This document shows, in pieces, positions 11,511 through 22,700 of a DNA stretch of 64,000 nt. Source of the DNA: Hofstenia miamia (Eukaryota; Xenacoelomorpha; Acoela; Hofsteniidae). Location of the stretch: contig CABFPE010000546.1 in NCBI GenBank assembly GCA_900660155.1, positions 407,533 through 471,532 of the forward strand. Reading direction: 5' to 3'. The notes below the pieces were generated by a model that saw only the letters and a list, made by a program, of their open reading frames with translations, had not been told where the DNA came from and did not search any database. How positions within the stretch are numbered: the stretch's first letter is position 1; each line of letters opens with the position of its first letter. Made by a program: the position numbers and the translations under genes.

Positions 11511-12439
11511 ATGACAATGCCAAAAGCTAATTCTGATTCACATCCACACTTAACTTCTAATCAAGTCAAAGACTTAAACAATTTGCTTACACAATACCAT
11601 GAAGCTTTCAACTTTGGTACTATTAGTGTTGGTCAAGCTATCAATGAATATCATCACATCAAAATGACTTCTAATAAACCAATTCTCCAACAAGTTCGTC
11701 ACGTTCCAGAACACCATAAGGAAGAATATCTAAAGACAATTACAGAATTATTAAATAACAGCATTATACATAAAAGTGATAGTCCCTACATGTCACCTAC
11801 AATTTTTGTAACACTAGGAAATAAAGCATGATTATGTGTTTATTTCCAAAAAACTAAAAGACATTAATGTTAAAGATGCTTATCCTTTACCACATATAGA
11901 TGATATTCTTTACAATGCCAATAAATTTAAAATATTCTCAAGTCTTGATTTATGCAAAGCCTATTGGCAATTTCCTATGCATCCAGACAATATTGAAAAA
12001 ACAGGTTCATTATGCCTTACGGTTTATTTGAATGCTCTATATGGCACTCTGCTTATCAAATGCACCAGCCATGTTTCAACATTATGTAACAAAAGTCCTA
12101 ATGAATGGCAACAATAAATTAGACAACATTATTGCTGCTTACATAAACAACATTTTAATATCCTCAATATCATTCCCAGAACATTTAGAAAAACTAGAAC
12201 AAGTTCTCAAAATTATAAATAAAAGTGGTTTAAAAATTAATGGCAACAAATGCAATTTAGCTAAGCACTCAACAGTATTTCTTGCAAGAAAAATTGAACT
12301 CAAAATGATAACTTTAAAAGATGATACAGTGTCCAAAAAATTGCAAAAATGTTCAACATATACTTGGATTTTTTTTAATAATATCAGAGTTTTATTCCTG
12401 ATATTGCTAAAAAGACCATTAATATGTCAAATTTTTTAA
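11511..12439 (+). pseudogene. Gypsy 1 reverse transcriptase (fossil)
   Basis: Recognised by NFGTISVGQAINEYHHI, the YPLPHIDDILYNANKFK block, SSLDLCKAYWQFPMHPDN and, further on, KSGLKINGNKCNLAKHSTVF. The same blocks occur in Gypsy 2 (NYGSISVGKAIGEQHEI, YPLPHIEDLLYDASKYS). Broken; parts of the palm are spread over more than one frame. Confidence 0.85.
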
Positions 12440-12521
12440 AGTCTAAAAATTAATTTCAATGGCAATTGAAGCAACGAGAAGAATTTGATTTACTTAAAAA
12501 AGAATTAAAAAAAGACCATCA

Positions 12522-13470
12522 TTGAATTGTCCTGATTACTTCAAAGAATTCATTGTACACTGCGACATTAGTACAGTAGCTATTGGAGCTTGTCTTAAGG
12601 TGTGTTCCCACTATCCACTTTTATCAGCAGATTTTAATCGAAAATGCAATTATTTTCGTTCACATTGGCGACTTTTTATCATCCGATTTTTTATCAGAAA
12701 ATGCGGAGTTGGAAGAGCGTTCAGACTATCGATTTTTTATCAGATGATAAATTATCATCTTTTGATTGACAGTAAGAAAAACAACATCTGTTTATGGATT
12801 GATTTGACTTGGAATGTAAACAATGTTTACATATTTTGAAGTTGAAATATTTCAACGACAATAATTTACGTTTTGGAAGTCTGTTCCCTACTTGAGAAGT
12901 AAGCAATTAGTTTCAAGTAGCTATTCGACTAGTTTTAGTACTGTTCAGACTATCGACTTTTATCAGCTGATAAATTATCAGATGACAGTAATTTGGCTAT
13001 TTTGCCAAAAAATTGGATGGAGCATTCAGACTATCGACTTTTATCAGCTGATAAAAAAGCAGATAGAGTGTTCACACTATTGACTTTTATCATTGATTTC
13101 TTGACAGATGATAAAAGTCGATAGTGGGAACACACCTTTAGTCAACATAGTGATGGTAAAGAATTACCTATTCAATATTTCAGCAGAAATTTAAAAAGTT
13201 CCGATTTAAATTATGGCAGCACAAAGTTAGAAATGTTAGTATTAGTTGAATCATTAAAGAAATTTCGATATTTCCTAAGTGGCAAGAACAACTTTACTGT
13301 ATGCACAGATAACAGTGGCCTATATCATGGTTAAAGAAATTCTTTGGAGATAAATTGAATATTGTTGCATGTTGGATAGAACAACTAAATGACTTTAATT
13401 TCACTATCCAACATCACAAAGGAACTTCACATGCTAATGCAGATTTATTAACTGCTCTACCTCAATACTG
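12522..13470 (+). pseudogene. Gypsy 1 RNase H (fossil), split by a MITE
   Basis: FIVHCDISTVAIGACL at the start and, after the inserted 540-bp MITE, LPIQYFSRNLKSSDLNYG and FTVCTDNSGL identify the Gypsy-type RNase H that follows the reverse transcriptase. Its role would be removal of template RNA during cDNA synthesis. Broken. Confidence 0.8.
12598..13137. mobile_element. PIF/Harbinger-type MITE with internal repeats of its own end
   Basis: 540 bp bounded by inverted repeats of about 28 bp, AGGTGTGTTCCCACTATC at the left and GATAGTGGGAACACACCT at the right, flanked by a perfect TTA target duplication (12595-12597 and 13138-13140), the signature of PIF/Harbinger elements. The motif GTTCNNACTATCGACTTTTATCA recurs inside at about 12719, 12943, 13022 and 13069, and in looser form at about 12658, as if the terminal repeat had been amplified or elements had nested. 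No transposase ORF. It splits the Gypsy 1 RNase H. Confidence 0.85.
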
Positions 13471-13559
13471 AAGCGATTTACAAAAAACTCCTGGTGATAA
13501 AATTAAATTTTCTTTCATTCTGAAAAACAAATATTAAAATTTACCTGATGTTAACGTTG

Positions 13560-14480
13560 ATAGACAAGGAAAACCCACTTTAAGCATTACCATTAAAGAA
13601 GAAATTTTACCAGAAGAAATTGCAGAAAAACAATTAGTTGATCCAATTTTGAAACAAATTATTAACAAAGTTACTATGCCAAACATGAATTTAGATCCTA
13701 TAGCCTCTCACTATTATAATAAGTACAAATGGCAACTCACATCTCAAGGTTTACTGTTCACTAAATCTAGAAACAATTGTATTGCTATTCCCGAATATTA
13801 TAAAAGTCATCTAATATGAAAAATAAATGAAAATGGTCATTTGGACATTTGGCAAACTGAAAAAACTGTAAATACGCGTTTTATAGTAACTAATTTGTGA
13901 AAAGTGGTATATGATGTCATTGATAAATGTAAAATTTGCTTACTGACTAACAAAGATCACTTTCCAGAACAATTAGAAGAAATTCAAAAAAATATTGCTG
14001 AAAAATCTAATGAAATTATTCACATTGACATTGAACAATTATCAAAAGATGACGAAAATTTTCAACACGTTGTAAATTATGTAAAATTATTCCTACTGAT
14101 TTAATTACAGCTAAGAAAATCGCAGATATCATTGTTCATGAATGGATACTAACCATTGGACCAATGTCACAAATAATAAAAGATCAAGGTGTTCAATTTT
14201 AAAGTTATTTGTTCTCTGAATTGATGTCTTAACACGAAATTTTACATGAACACACAACAGTTTATCATCCCCAAGCCAATGGTATGGCTGAAAGAACTAA
14301 CCTGAACGTTATTAAAATTAATTAGACCATTAACTTCATGTATAGGAGGTAAACATTGGCGTAAAATAATTTAAAAAGTAGAATTATATTATAACACGTC
14401 TAATAATACCACTACTGGCATTTCACCCTATAAAGCTATGTTTGGTCATGAAGCTGTTGCTCCTCTATCAATTTAACTTC
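13560..14480 (+). pseudogene. Gypsy 1 integrase (fossil)
   Basis: A zinc-binding HHCC region (GHLDIWQTEKT and VIDKCKICLL) is followed by catalytic-core landmarks: IIHIDIEQLSKDDENFQHV, a KDQGVQF-like strand, VYHPQANGMAERTN and SNNTTTGISPYKAMFGHE. This order and the final YKAMFG motif are standard for Gypsy integrases. Broken over several frames. Confidence 0.8.
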
Positions 14481-14493
14481 TACACATGAAACT

Positions 14494-14970
14494 GTGATTC
14501 ACAATACCAAAAAGAGTGCTATTCATCAAAAACAAAACTTTAACAAAAAGATTTATGGAACACATCACTCTATCAGAGATAAAGCTTATGTTTTTATACC
14601 TGGAATAAACACAGACAAACATCAAGTCCGAAAATTGGCACATAAATGGCAAGGTCCTTTTGAGATTGTCAAAATATTACCTGATAATAACTATAAACTA
14701 AATTCTGGTAAAATAATTCATTTCCAAAACCTTAAACTCACTATTAAAGACATTGAAAATGTCAAGTTAGGCAATTTTAATGAATTAAAATGCATAGGCA
14801 ATAGTGTAGATAACTTTTATGATATATCTGATATTGAAAGTGTACAAGAAGAATCTTTTGATGAACCAGTACAATATGATGTAAATGTACCATCTCAAAT
14901 TTTACCAAAATGTACAACTAGAAATCCTAATCCTAATTATATTTCCGAAGATTGGGAATTAGATATTTAG
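14494..14970 (+). pseudogene. Gypsy 1 integrase C-terminal domain (fossil)
   Basis: An open 158-codon stretch with HKWQGPFEIVKILPDNNYKL, the GPF/Y-type module that ends Gypsy integrases, and an acidic tail closing with NYISEDWELDI. Gypsy 2 ends alike (HLNTQDWELNF). It lies just before the 3' LTR. Confidence 0.75.
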
Positions 14971-15070
14971 CATTTGCTTAGGTATGAAACAACAATCCAC
15001 AGCACCAAAGGCAAGTGAGACTTCCTTGTCTCTATCCAGGCACAGTGTCAAACAAAGAAAATCTTACAAG

Positions 15071-16225
15071 TGTAACATCCTCTACCAGGCATCAGTACTA
15101 TTTATCTTTTGTTACTGCATAACATTAGTCATAGTTTTGTGGGTAGGGATTTACTTATTTAGATACTGCTTCAGCTTTTGTTTCTGTTAACACAACATAA
15201 CTAGATTTAACTGTTCACTATTTAGGTGATGAAGCAATGCAGCAATTTCTCCAATGATTGATAGTGGGTATCTGCCTGAAGCTGATCTCCACATCCAGTT
15301 TCACCAACCCTTCGATGTTCCATTTGGTTGAGTTCCACATCTCAGCTTATCAATACAAATTATGTGTACCTTATCCTAGCTCAGTGCATACTCAAGACAT
15401 GGCACAATTCGACTTAAACTCTATTTTGTAAAAGTGTTTCATTTGTTAGCAACCTAACTTATTACTAGCTGCTTAATGAATATTACATGTAGCCATTACT
15501 GAAATATATTGGTTTTAAAAATGCATTAGTATTGAGCAGCTTCCTAACCTACATTTGTAAATTAATACATGCGTGATCACTTTATCAGTCATTTATTGGT
15601 CATTAATTTGGATCTAAAATAATATTAATATATTCCCTAGGTTTTGGTCATCCAATCATTTATTCAAAGTCAATTATTTTCATACATGTATTAGATGATT
15701 GGGAGTCTGCTAATCAAGAGAAAACTCCTACACCTAACTTATGTGCACTTTCATGGTCTGGCACAGGGACCCTTGAATCATTCTCTATGATGGATCCAGA
15801 CCACTACTAAACACCACTCAACTAGCTCAACATCATATTAAATAATCAAACCATTATAGTAGAAACAAAATAAGAGTTCTGAATAAAATTCTTTATCAAT
15901 TGCTTACAGTATTTAATTTGTATTTATAGTAATTCCAGAAAAGTACCTGTCAATTTCAAATTTAAACTTTTCTTCTGCCAAGATGGTAGCTAAAAATAAA
16001 AATAATGGAAGCAATTTTGCCCCCTCATTTTGTCAAAAGTATTTTTATAAAATGATACTAATCTCTCATTTTTGACACATATTGTTTCTTAGTTGCATAA
16101 TACAAATAAATCTAAATTAATCTGATTGATCTAAATACAATATTTCTAATCATTGTTTCTTTGATCTTATTCTCACTCCACTTGACGTTTGCAGCTTATT
16201 TTTGGATTTATTTGGATGATGCTAC
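15071..16225 (+). repeat. 3' LTR of Gypsy 1
   Basis: Starts TGTAACATCCTCTACCAGGC and ends in GATGATGCTAC, about 1155 bp. The same unit follows Gypsy 2 at 61549-62674 in the same place relative to the last coding domain, appears reversed inside Gypsy 2 pol (58779-60040) and reversed and truncated at 17069-17528. Shared landmarks include GTGGGTAGGGATTTACTTA near the start and GGTACCTGT/AGCAGGTACTT-type and GCCAAGATGG stretches near the end. It carries no ORF of note. Confidence 0.75.
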
Positions 16226-17068
16226 TCCAGTCTCATACATCTTCTGATGCAGGGTCTGGGAGCACTGAATCAGATGATTCTCAGTCTAAACATATGCTTC
16301 AAATGGTTTCTGTTTCCACTGAGACTTTGAGGCCCAAGCTGCACCATGAGCTTCAAATGGTTCATGAAGCAGAAGAGACAAGTATTCAGTCCACCTTGTT
16401 TGCATCTGTTCAACATCAGCTTCAATTGGTTGATGATGTTCAGGGAGAGGGTTTCCTTGCACCAGGAACTGCAAAGGTGGGCGTTAAACATAAAATTCTG
16501 GATTCCTTACCACTTACAAATGTTTCAGAGTCTTATATTAATTGACCTTGCCCAGACTTGGACTCATCTGCATTTTCCACAAACTCTAATACTCTTAAAA
16601 ACATTCACAGATTAGAAAATATTACTTTGATAGAAGGCAAACTGCTCCACCCCTACTTCAAACCTACAAAGAAGGCTCTTTATATAGTTGATTGCAATAC
16701 TTCCTCTGAATCTAAAGAATACATACAAACTTGTTTATGTTATCAAATGTCTGTTCCCTCTGCAAGTGTGTTACCTTTCCCTATAGACTCCTACAAAAGA
16801 TGTGTATAAGAGACTGTACTATGGCAAAAAACTTTTGAAAGATATTATATATGCAAAAATTCATCCTTCTTTTGATGAAAATTTCAATATTAAAAATTTA
16901 CAACAATTTCTTGTAAATTTACCTAAACTTCAACTTACCAATTTTTTATTATGAAATACAATTCTCTGCAACTTATTTACTTTATTTGTGCAAAAGACAT
17001 TTCTTTACTTAACCTCCACAAACATTTGGAAAAAGTCAGCACACTAGCCACAAAGAATAAAGTAACAC
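16226..17068 (+). pseudogene. Unrecognised broken ORF between two LTR copies
   Basis: One frame runs from about 16189 to 16809 with a stop near 16545, and a different frame carries on to about 16950. The first part has three spaced LQMV/LQLV segments (HMLQMVSVS, HELQMVHEAEE, HQLQLVDDVQ) in Ser/Glu-rich sequence; the second has LENITLIEGKLLHPYFKP and ALYIVDCNTSSESKEYIQ; the third DVYKRLYYGKKLLKDIIY. I do not recognise the protein. The frame changes right at 16798-16816, where 18 of 19 bases match the Tn5 mosaic end, so the two halves may not belong together. Confidence 0.4.
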
Positions 17069-17528
17069 TGTAGCATCATCCAAAAAGCAACCCAAGCTGA
17101 ATAATGTTGAATGATTATTATTAATTGAAATTAATTGTAAAAATTTAGTTAATGATCTTTAGTTATTTTTGTAAAATGCAACTAAGATTTAATATTGGTC
17201 AAAATAAGAAACTTGTTAGCCGATCAAGAGGTAATTGACAAATTAAATTGAGCAAACTAAATCTTAAGTATGAAAAGCCATATTGGCAGACCAATCATTT
17301 GAAATTTAAAATCAGCAGGTACTTTTGTAGAAATTTTTATAAATAGCATTGATTTAACCATAATTTTGATGAACAATAAATTCTTCAGGGTTTATTTAAT
17401 TTTCATTTCTACTTTATCTGGTTTGATTATTTAACTAAATGTGCAGCTAGGCAAGTTGTGTTTAGTAGTGGCTGGATTCCATCACGGGATCGATTCTAGG
17501 GTCTTTTGTGCCAGTCATGAAACCGCCC
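17069..17528 (-). repeat. Reversed, truncated copy of the Gypsy LTR
   Basis: TGTAGCATCATCCAAAAAGC at 17069 is the reverse complement of the LTR end. The sequence matches 58779-59236 nearly base for base and stops at the 1000-N gap. The contig therefore ends inside a dispersed repeat, which makes the scaffold join across the gap weak. Confidence 0.75.
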
Positions 17529-18528
17529 NNNNNNNNNNNNNNNNNNNNNNNNNNNNNNNNNNNNNNNNNNNNNNNNNNNNNNNNNNNNNNNNNNNNNNNN
17601 NNNNNNNNNNNNNNNNNNNNNNNNNNNNNNNNNNNNNNNNNNNNNNNNNNNNNNNNNNNNNNNNNNNNNNNNNNNNNNNNNNNNNNNNNNNNNNNNNNNN
17701 NNNNNNNNNNNNNNNNNNNNNNNNNNNNNNNNNNNNNNNNNNNNNNNNNNNNNNNNNNNNNNNNNNNNNNNNNNNNNNNNNNNNNNNNNNNNNNNNNNNN
17801 NNNNNNNNNNNNNNNNNNNNNNNNNNNNNNNNNNNNNNNNNNNNNNNNNNNNNNNNNNNNNNNNNNNNNNNNNNNNNNNNNNNNNNNNNNNNNNNNNNNN
17901 NNNNNNNNNNNNNNNNNNNNNNNNNNNNNNNNNNNNNNNNNNNNNNNNNNNNNNNNNNNNNNNNNNNNNNNNNNNNNNNNNNNNNNNNNNNNNNNNNNNN
18001 NNNNNNNNNNNNNNNNNNNNNNNNNNNNNNNNNNNNNNNNNNNNNNNNNNNNNNNNNNNNNNNNNNNNNNNNNNNNNNNNNNNNNNNNNNNNNNNNNNNN
18101 NNNNNNNNNNNNNNNNNNNNNNNNNNNNNNNNNNNNNNNNNNNNNNNNNNNNNNNNNNNNNNNNNNNNNNNNNNNNNNNNNNNNNNNNNNNNNNNNNNNN
18201 NNNNNNNNNNNNNNNNNNNNNNNNNNNNNNNNNNNNNNNNNNNNNNNNNNNNNNNNNNNNNNNNNNNNNNNNNNNNNNNNNNNNNNNNNNNNNNNNNNNN
18301 NNNNNNNNNNNNNNNNNNNNNNNNNNNNNNNNNNNNNNNNNNNNNNNNNNNNNNNNNNNNNNNNNNNNNNNNNNNNNNNNNNNNNNNNNNNNNNNNNNNN
18401 NNNNNNNNNNNNNNNNNNNNNNNNNNNNNNNNNNNNNNNNNNNNNNNNNNNNNNNNNNNNNNNNNNNNNNNNNNNNNNNNNNNNNNNNNNNNNNNNNNNN
18501 NNNNNNNNNNNNNNNNNNNNNNNNNNNN
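17529..18528. other. Assembly gap, exactly 1000 N
   Basis: A run of exactly 1000 N, a placeholder size rather than a measured distance. Any ORF reading through it is meaningless. Confidence 0.99.
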
Positions 18529-19089
18529 TGTTATCCAGTGAGAACGAAATTTGTTTGACACTTGCAACAATGAATTCTCTATTTTTCTATAAAGAAAAAG
18601 GTTTAATTCCCTTGCAAATTAAATGAGCAATTTACATGTACACCTTAATTGAGGGAACAATTATAACAAATTCGAAACTTAGGTTCAAAACACTAAAAAT
18701 CAATAAAAATCACTAAATTAATAATTGGAATAGCACAGAATTGACCAAAGAGAGTGACAATAGGATAAAATAAAGGGCCCTAAGTAACTCTACAATATGT
18801 TAAGGTGTTTGTAAAGCTAAAAGTAGCAAGAATTCATTTGTTAGCTAAGCACCCTGTTAGGGTTTTTGTAGCAACTAATTTAAGTTTCAATGCAAAAAGT
18901 AATTTTGTGCAATTGAGACAAATCTGGGTAGACGAGCTGATTGGGGGAAAACATTAAATTAGTGATGTAAGGTCTCCCATAGCTAGCTCATTGCAAAAAC
19001 CAAAGCTTGTATAATACCAACCAGATCTGCTCCAGAATCCCTGGTAAGAAAAATTATCACAAAATGGGTTGGATACAGATTTAGTTTTA

Positions 19090-19356
19090 TCAATTCCCCT
19101 GATTGACAGGAGAAGCACAAAAGCTTCTTACACTGCCTGTCTCTGTCTGCTCTACAAGGTTGAAATGACAGGTCTGAATTTTCTCTAAGTACCAAACTTT
19201 ACTCTTGTATGACTTGTAACTGCCCTCCAACATACATTTCCAGCAATTAGTATCCAATTCCCCATTGCAGATTTGCATATAGGGATCCCTGATATGGCAA
19301 TTTATAGTTTTCTGATCTGATAATATACGCTTACACTCTGTACAACTTTGTAGCAT
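19090..19356 (-). CDS. Small Cys-rich ORF (88 aa), doubtful
   Basis: The inverted partner of 53307-53573 and identical in translation. It has a CTEC pair near the N-terminus and a CWKC pair about 30 residues later, a spacing that could form a zinc-ribbon-like fold. It lies just outside the LTR-like piece. An AG (AACACAG) directly precedes the ATG, so it could be an exon. I cannot link it to a family; conservation between the arms reflects their recent common origin and is not evidence of coding. Confidence 0.2.
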   Translation of the reverse strand: MLQSCTECKRILSDQKTINCHIRDPYMQICNGELDTNCWKCMLEGSYKSYKSKVWYLEKIQTCHFNLVEQTETGSVRSFCASPVNQGN

Positions 19357-19399
19357 CTGTGTTAACTGAGATTAAATCATTCTTTTAAATCATTGTTCC

Positions 19400-19790
19400 T
19401 CATTATATGTGGGTAGGGATGTACTTATGTTAACTCTTTACTCTGATGTAGTATACATTTCATTAACCTTTGCTTAACTAGAGTAACTTGATACTGTTTA
19501 GGTACACCACCATTGCAGTTCTGCTCTGTGATCTGGTTATGGCCTCTGGCTGACTCTGAATCAAACCACATGCACCTCCATCATTGATCAAGTAGTTCCA
19601 AGTCTAAGCTCAATGATGTTTTTTATGTGTTCCCTATCCTAACTCAGTGCAGCTCTCAATGCTGTTTGTAACTAACTTAAACTCAATTTGTAATGTGTAT
19701 TTATTTTACTTTGCAACCTTGCAATGTCACTAGCTGCTTAACAAGTATTACTTTAGCCATTACTGAAAAACAATTGGGTATAGTTATTTT
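19400..19790 (+). repeat. LTR remnant of the Gypsy family in the left arm
   Basis: GTGGGTAGGGATGTACTTATG, CTCAGTGCAGCTCTCAATGC, ACTTAAACTCAATTTG and CTAGCTGCTTAACAAGTATT follow the same order as in the first third of the LTRs at 15071 and 61549, with clear divergence. Similarity fades near 19790. The mirror copy is at about 52873-53263. Confidence 0.6.
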
Positions 19791-22700
19791 AATAAAAATT
19801 ATACTTTAAAAAAAATTATACTTTACACATTTTTGCATTTTTACAACTTTATATAACAACTCATTTATAATTGTCAGAATGATAAACTAAAGAAGTAAGA
19901 ATATTATAACTGCTTACAGATTTAAGAAGAGATAAGTGAAAGTGATTGACATGATCAAATTTCATGCACATCAGAGAAAAGCATTTTTCATTAGATACTT
20001 AATGAATGAATACAAACATGAAACAATTTCAAGCTATTATGCTTAGGTACATCAAATGCAAATAAATATACTAGTTGTATGCATATCTGTGAATGAGTTT
20101 TATCTTATCTTTCAACATTTATAGTAAGCATATTCCTAGATTGAATTAATACTCACATATTGGAAGGGTATTGAATTGCTATGTATATAGCCTTTTCATA
20201 TTTGAAATTGCATTTCAATTTTAATTCCATCTATTTGTTATTTATGGAATCTTTGATTCTGATCAGTTATTAGATAACAAATTACTCCCTATTTTCCATT
20301 ACATATCACTATGTTTTTAAATATAATAAAAATTCACTTTAAATAATTGAAAGTCATTAACATGATCAAATTTAATGCACTTCAAATTATTAATTTTAGA
20401 AATTATTTTTTCTAGAAATACACCATGGATTAATTGCCCTGTTTCAAAGTGCATTTCTCTTAGTAAATTCTATTTCTTCAGTGTATTAACTTTAATTGAT
20501 AAATTTGCATATATTGATTTAGTAATCTTGCCATGCAAATACAGAGTTTCCCAGAGTTACTCACTAGTATATTTCTGAATTTGGCAATTGCCTTCACCAT
20601 ACTATTCTATGTAATGTTAATCACTACTGACAAAGATATGATACAATATACTTAAACTATTATATATCATATTAAGGCATTCATCATTGTGAGTATTGAC
20701 AACAATCACTAAGCAAGTCATTTTAATACAAGCAAATTATTGGCATTCTCTTCACACACACTGTATGTATTATTGATATGTATTATCATTAATATGTTCC
20801 ACAATTGGTTTTTTCAAGAATAACATAATTGCTGAATTTATAAAGAGCAGTCAATAAGAACATGAGTCAACATCAAAGAAAAATTTAAATAAGTAGTGAA
20901 CATAATGTTGGTTTTTTCTAACAACAAGAACTTCAAGAAATATAAAATGTTTAAATTAAAAAATAATGTAGTAAATATTTATGAATGAAGCACATTATAT
21001 ACAGAGTGAAACATTCACATTGTTATTTATAATATTTGTATTTACATATTTATGATTGTCATAATTGCTCAAAATAAATTTTAATTAGGTAGAAAAAAAT
21101 TTTGTAAAAATTCAATAATTGACATTTTAATATTACATTAATTTAATTATTTTTTATAAAATTTCTTCCAATACTTGTATAAGCAATATTTATAGCAATG
21201 TAAATGATAATTATTGAGTTCTTTAAATATAATGAGTATGAGGAAAAATTTGGATAAGTTTTTTATCTTAGTCATAGTAATTGAACCAATCAAAAATATA
21301 ATTCCCATGCTTGGTATCATAATTGATTTTATTGTGCAAATTTTTTGTCATATTCTCTTGGCATTTATGATTTCATTTGTGGGAATTTCTTTGCTGCAAA
21401 TATTTCTTAAGTGATAAATTGACTTTTTCTCTTCTATTAATTTGATTCTTAAGCTGCACCACTTTTTATCTAAGGCTGTTGCATGAATGTGGCATTGTGA
21501 CCTCTGGCTTTGTGCAAGGCATTCCTCAATGCATTAGAAGGATTTTTAACATATAAAATAATAGATCAATTTGACTTTAAGTCAATAGGTTTAAAGGTTG
21601 ATAACTGATAAACACTAGTTATAGCTAGAATATAAAAGTTTTAATAACCTTGGAGTTCTAAGGCAAAAATATTAAGACTTTCAATTGTTTTGCACTGGAG
21701 TTCTAATTTTAGCATTCAAGGATGCTCATCATTAAAAGCCTCTTGGCTCATATATCTCATTTTTCAGAAAGCATATAAATAATTGTTACACATACTAAAA
21801 TACGCTCAACTGAACTGCTTAAAAATATCAGAACACAAATCAATCATTATTTAAATCTCTCATTGCTTTGTATATTTTGTAGATTGTAAGGTTTGAGGGT
21901 TACCCATTAGAGGCCCACAGCCAACTGCAGCAAAATGTTTTGTATTACTGCCAATTTATTTCCATTATTTTCATTTGCATTTTTGTTTTTAAAATTTAGT
22001 CACTTTGATAATTTTTTAAATTATGTGAACTATAAGCATTTTTTATTCCTTCCATTGAAAATTTATTAGTAGCAAAAAGCGACGACTACAGCAAAAAAAA
22101 TCAAAACTAACTTACGCCTACAGCTAAAGCATTATTGCCAATAAATTTCCTTTGACGAAGAGCACTAATTGAGGGGCATAGCTATGTTTAAGTACTTAAA
22201 GACTATAATCTCATTAAATTAAAATTGTGAACACAAATGGAAGTATAATCAATTTATGTTATTTTCAAAAATTTTATGCAAAATTACTATAATCAGTAAA
22301 TTTAATGGCGTCTAAAAGTTTATAACCATTGTGGTAAAATTGGGATAAAATAAAAGAGTCTCCCAAATGTGTGAATCTCATATTGTTTTATATATATATA
22401 TATATATATAGTTGTAATTGGGGGGGGGTTTTTAGGCCCAAGCCCATCCTGGACTATTTCAAAATAACAATTATTCGGACTTTGATAGCATTGTAATTTT
22501 AAGTAAGATAATGATGGTTGTTGCCATAGCTGACAAAGATCTTTCATTATATTTAATCTCCAGACATTTTATTGTTAACTGTTATAGCAAAACTTAATTG
22601 CCAATTTTACACTGAAATTGACTATTGCAATTAGTCATTTGCATGTAGACCAACCTTAAGAAATGAAAACCATTTATATTTTGATAATCTTTTACACAAG

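Larger units (their letters stand above)
6253..16225 (+). mobile_element. Ty3/Gypsy-type LTR retrotransposon 1 (fossil)
   Basis: Parts in order: primer-binding-like TGGTGACC (6253), gag with a coiled-coil region, CCHC zinc knuckle, DTGA protease, reverse transcriptase, RNase H, integrase, a C-terminal domain and a 3' LTR. The order protease-RT-RNase H-integrase is that of Ty3/Gypsy. No envelope gene is seen. Three DNA transposons are inserted in it (6727-7539, 9277-11394, 12598-13137). The element is broken by roughly a dozen or more lesions besides the insertions. No matching 5' LTR was found, so age cannot be read from LTR divergence; the decay and the nested insertions suggest it is old. 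Gypsy 2 (54768-62674) is a relative of the same family. Confidence 0.85.

Noticed and set aside
17441-18626. Three ORFs of 350-370 aa around the first gap, and two more around 31461-32579
   Set aside because: They consist almost wholly of X residues from the N runs.
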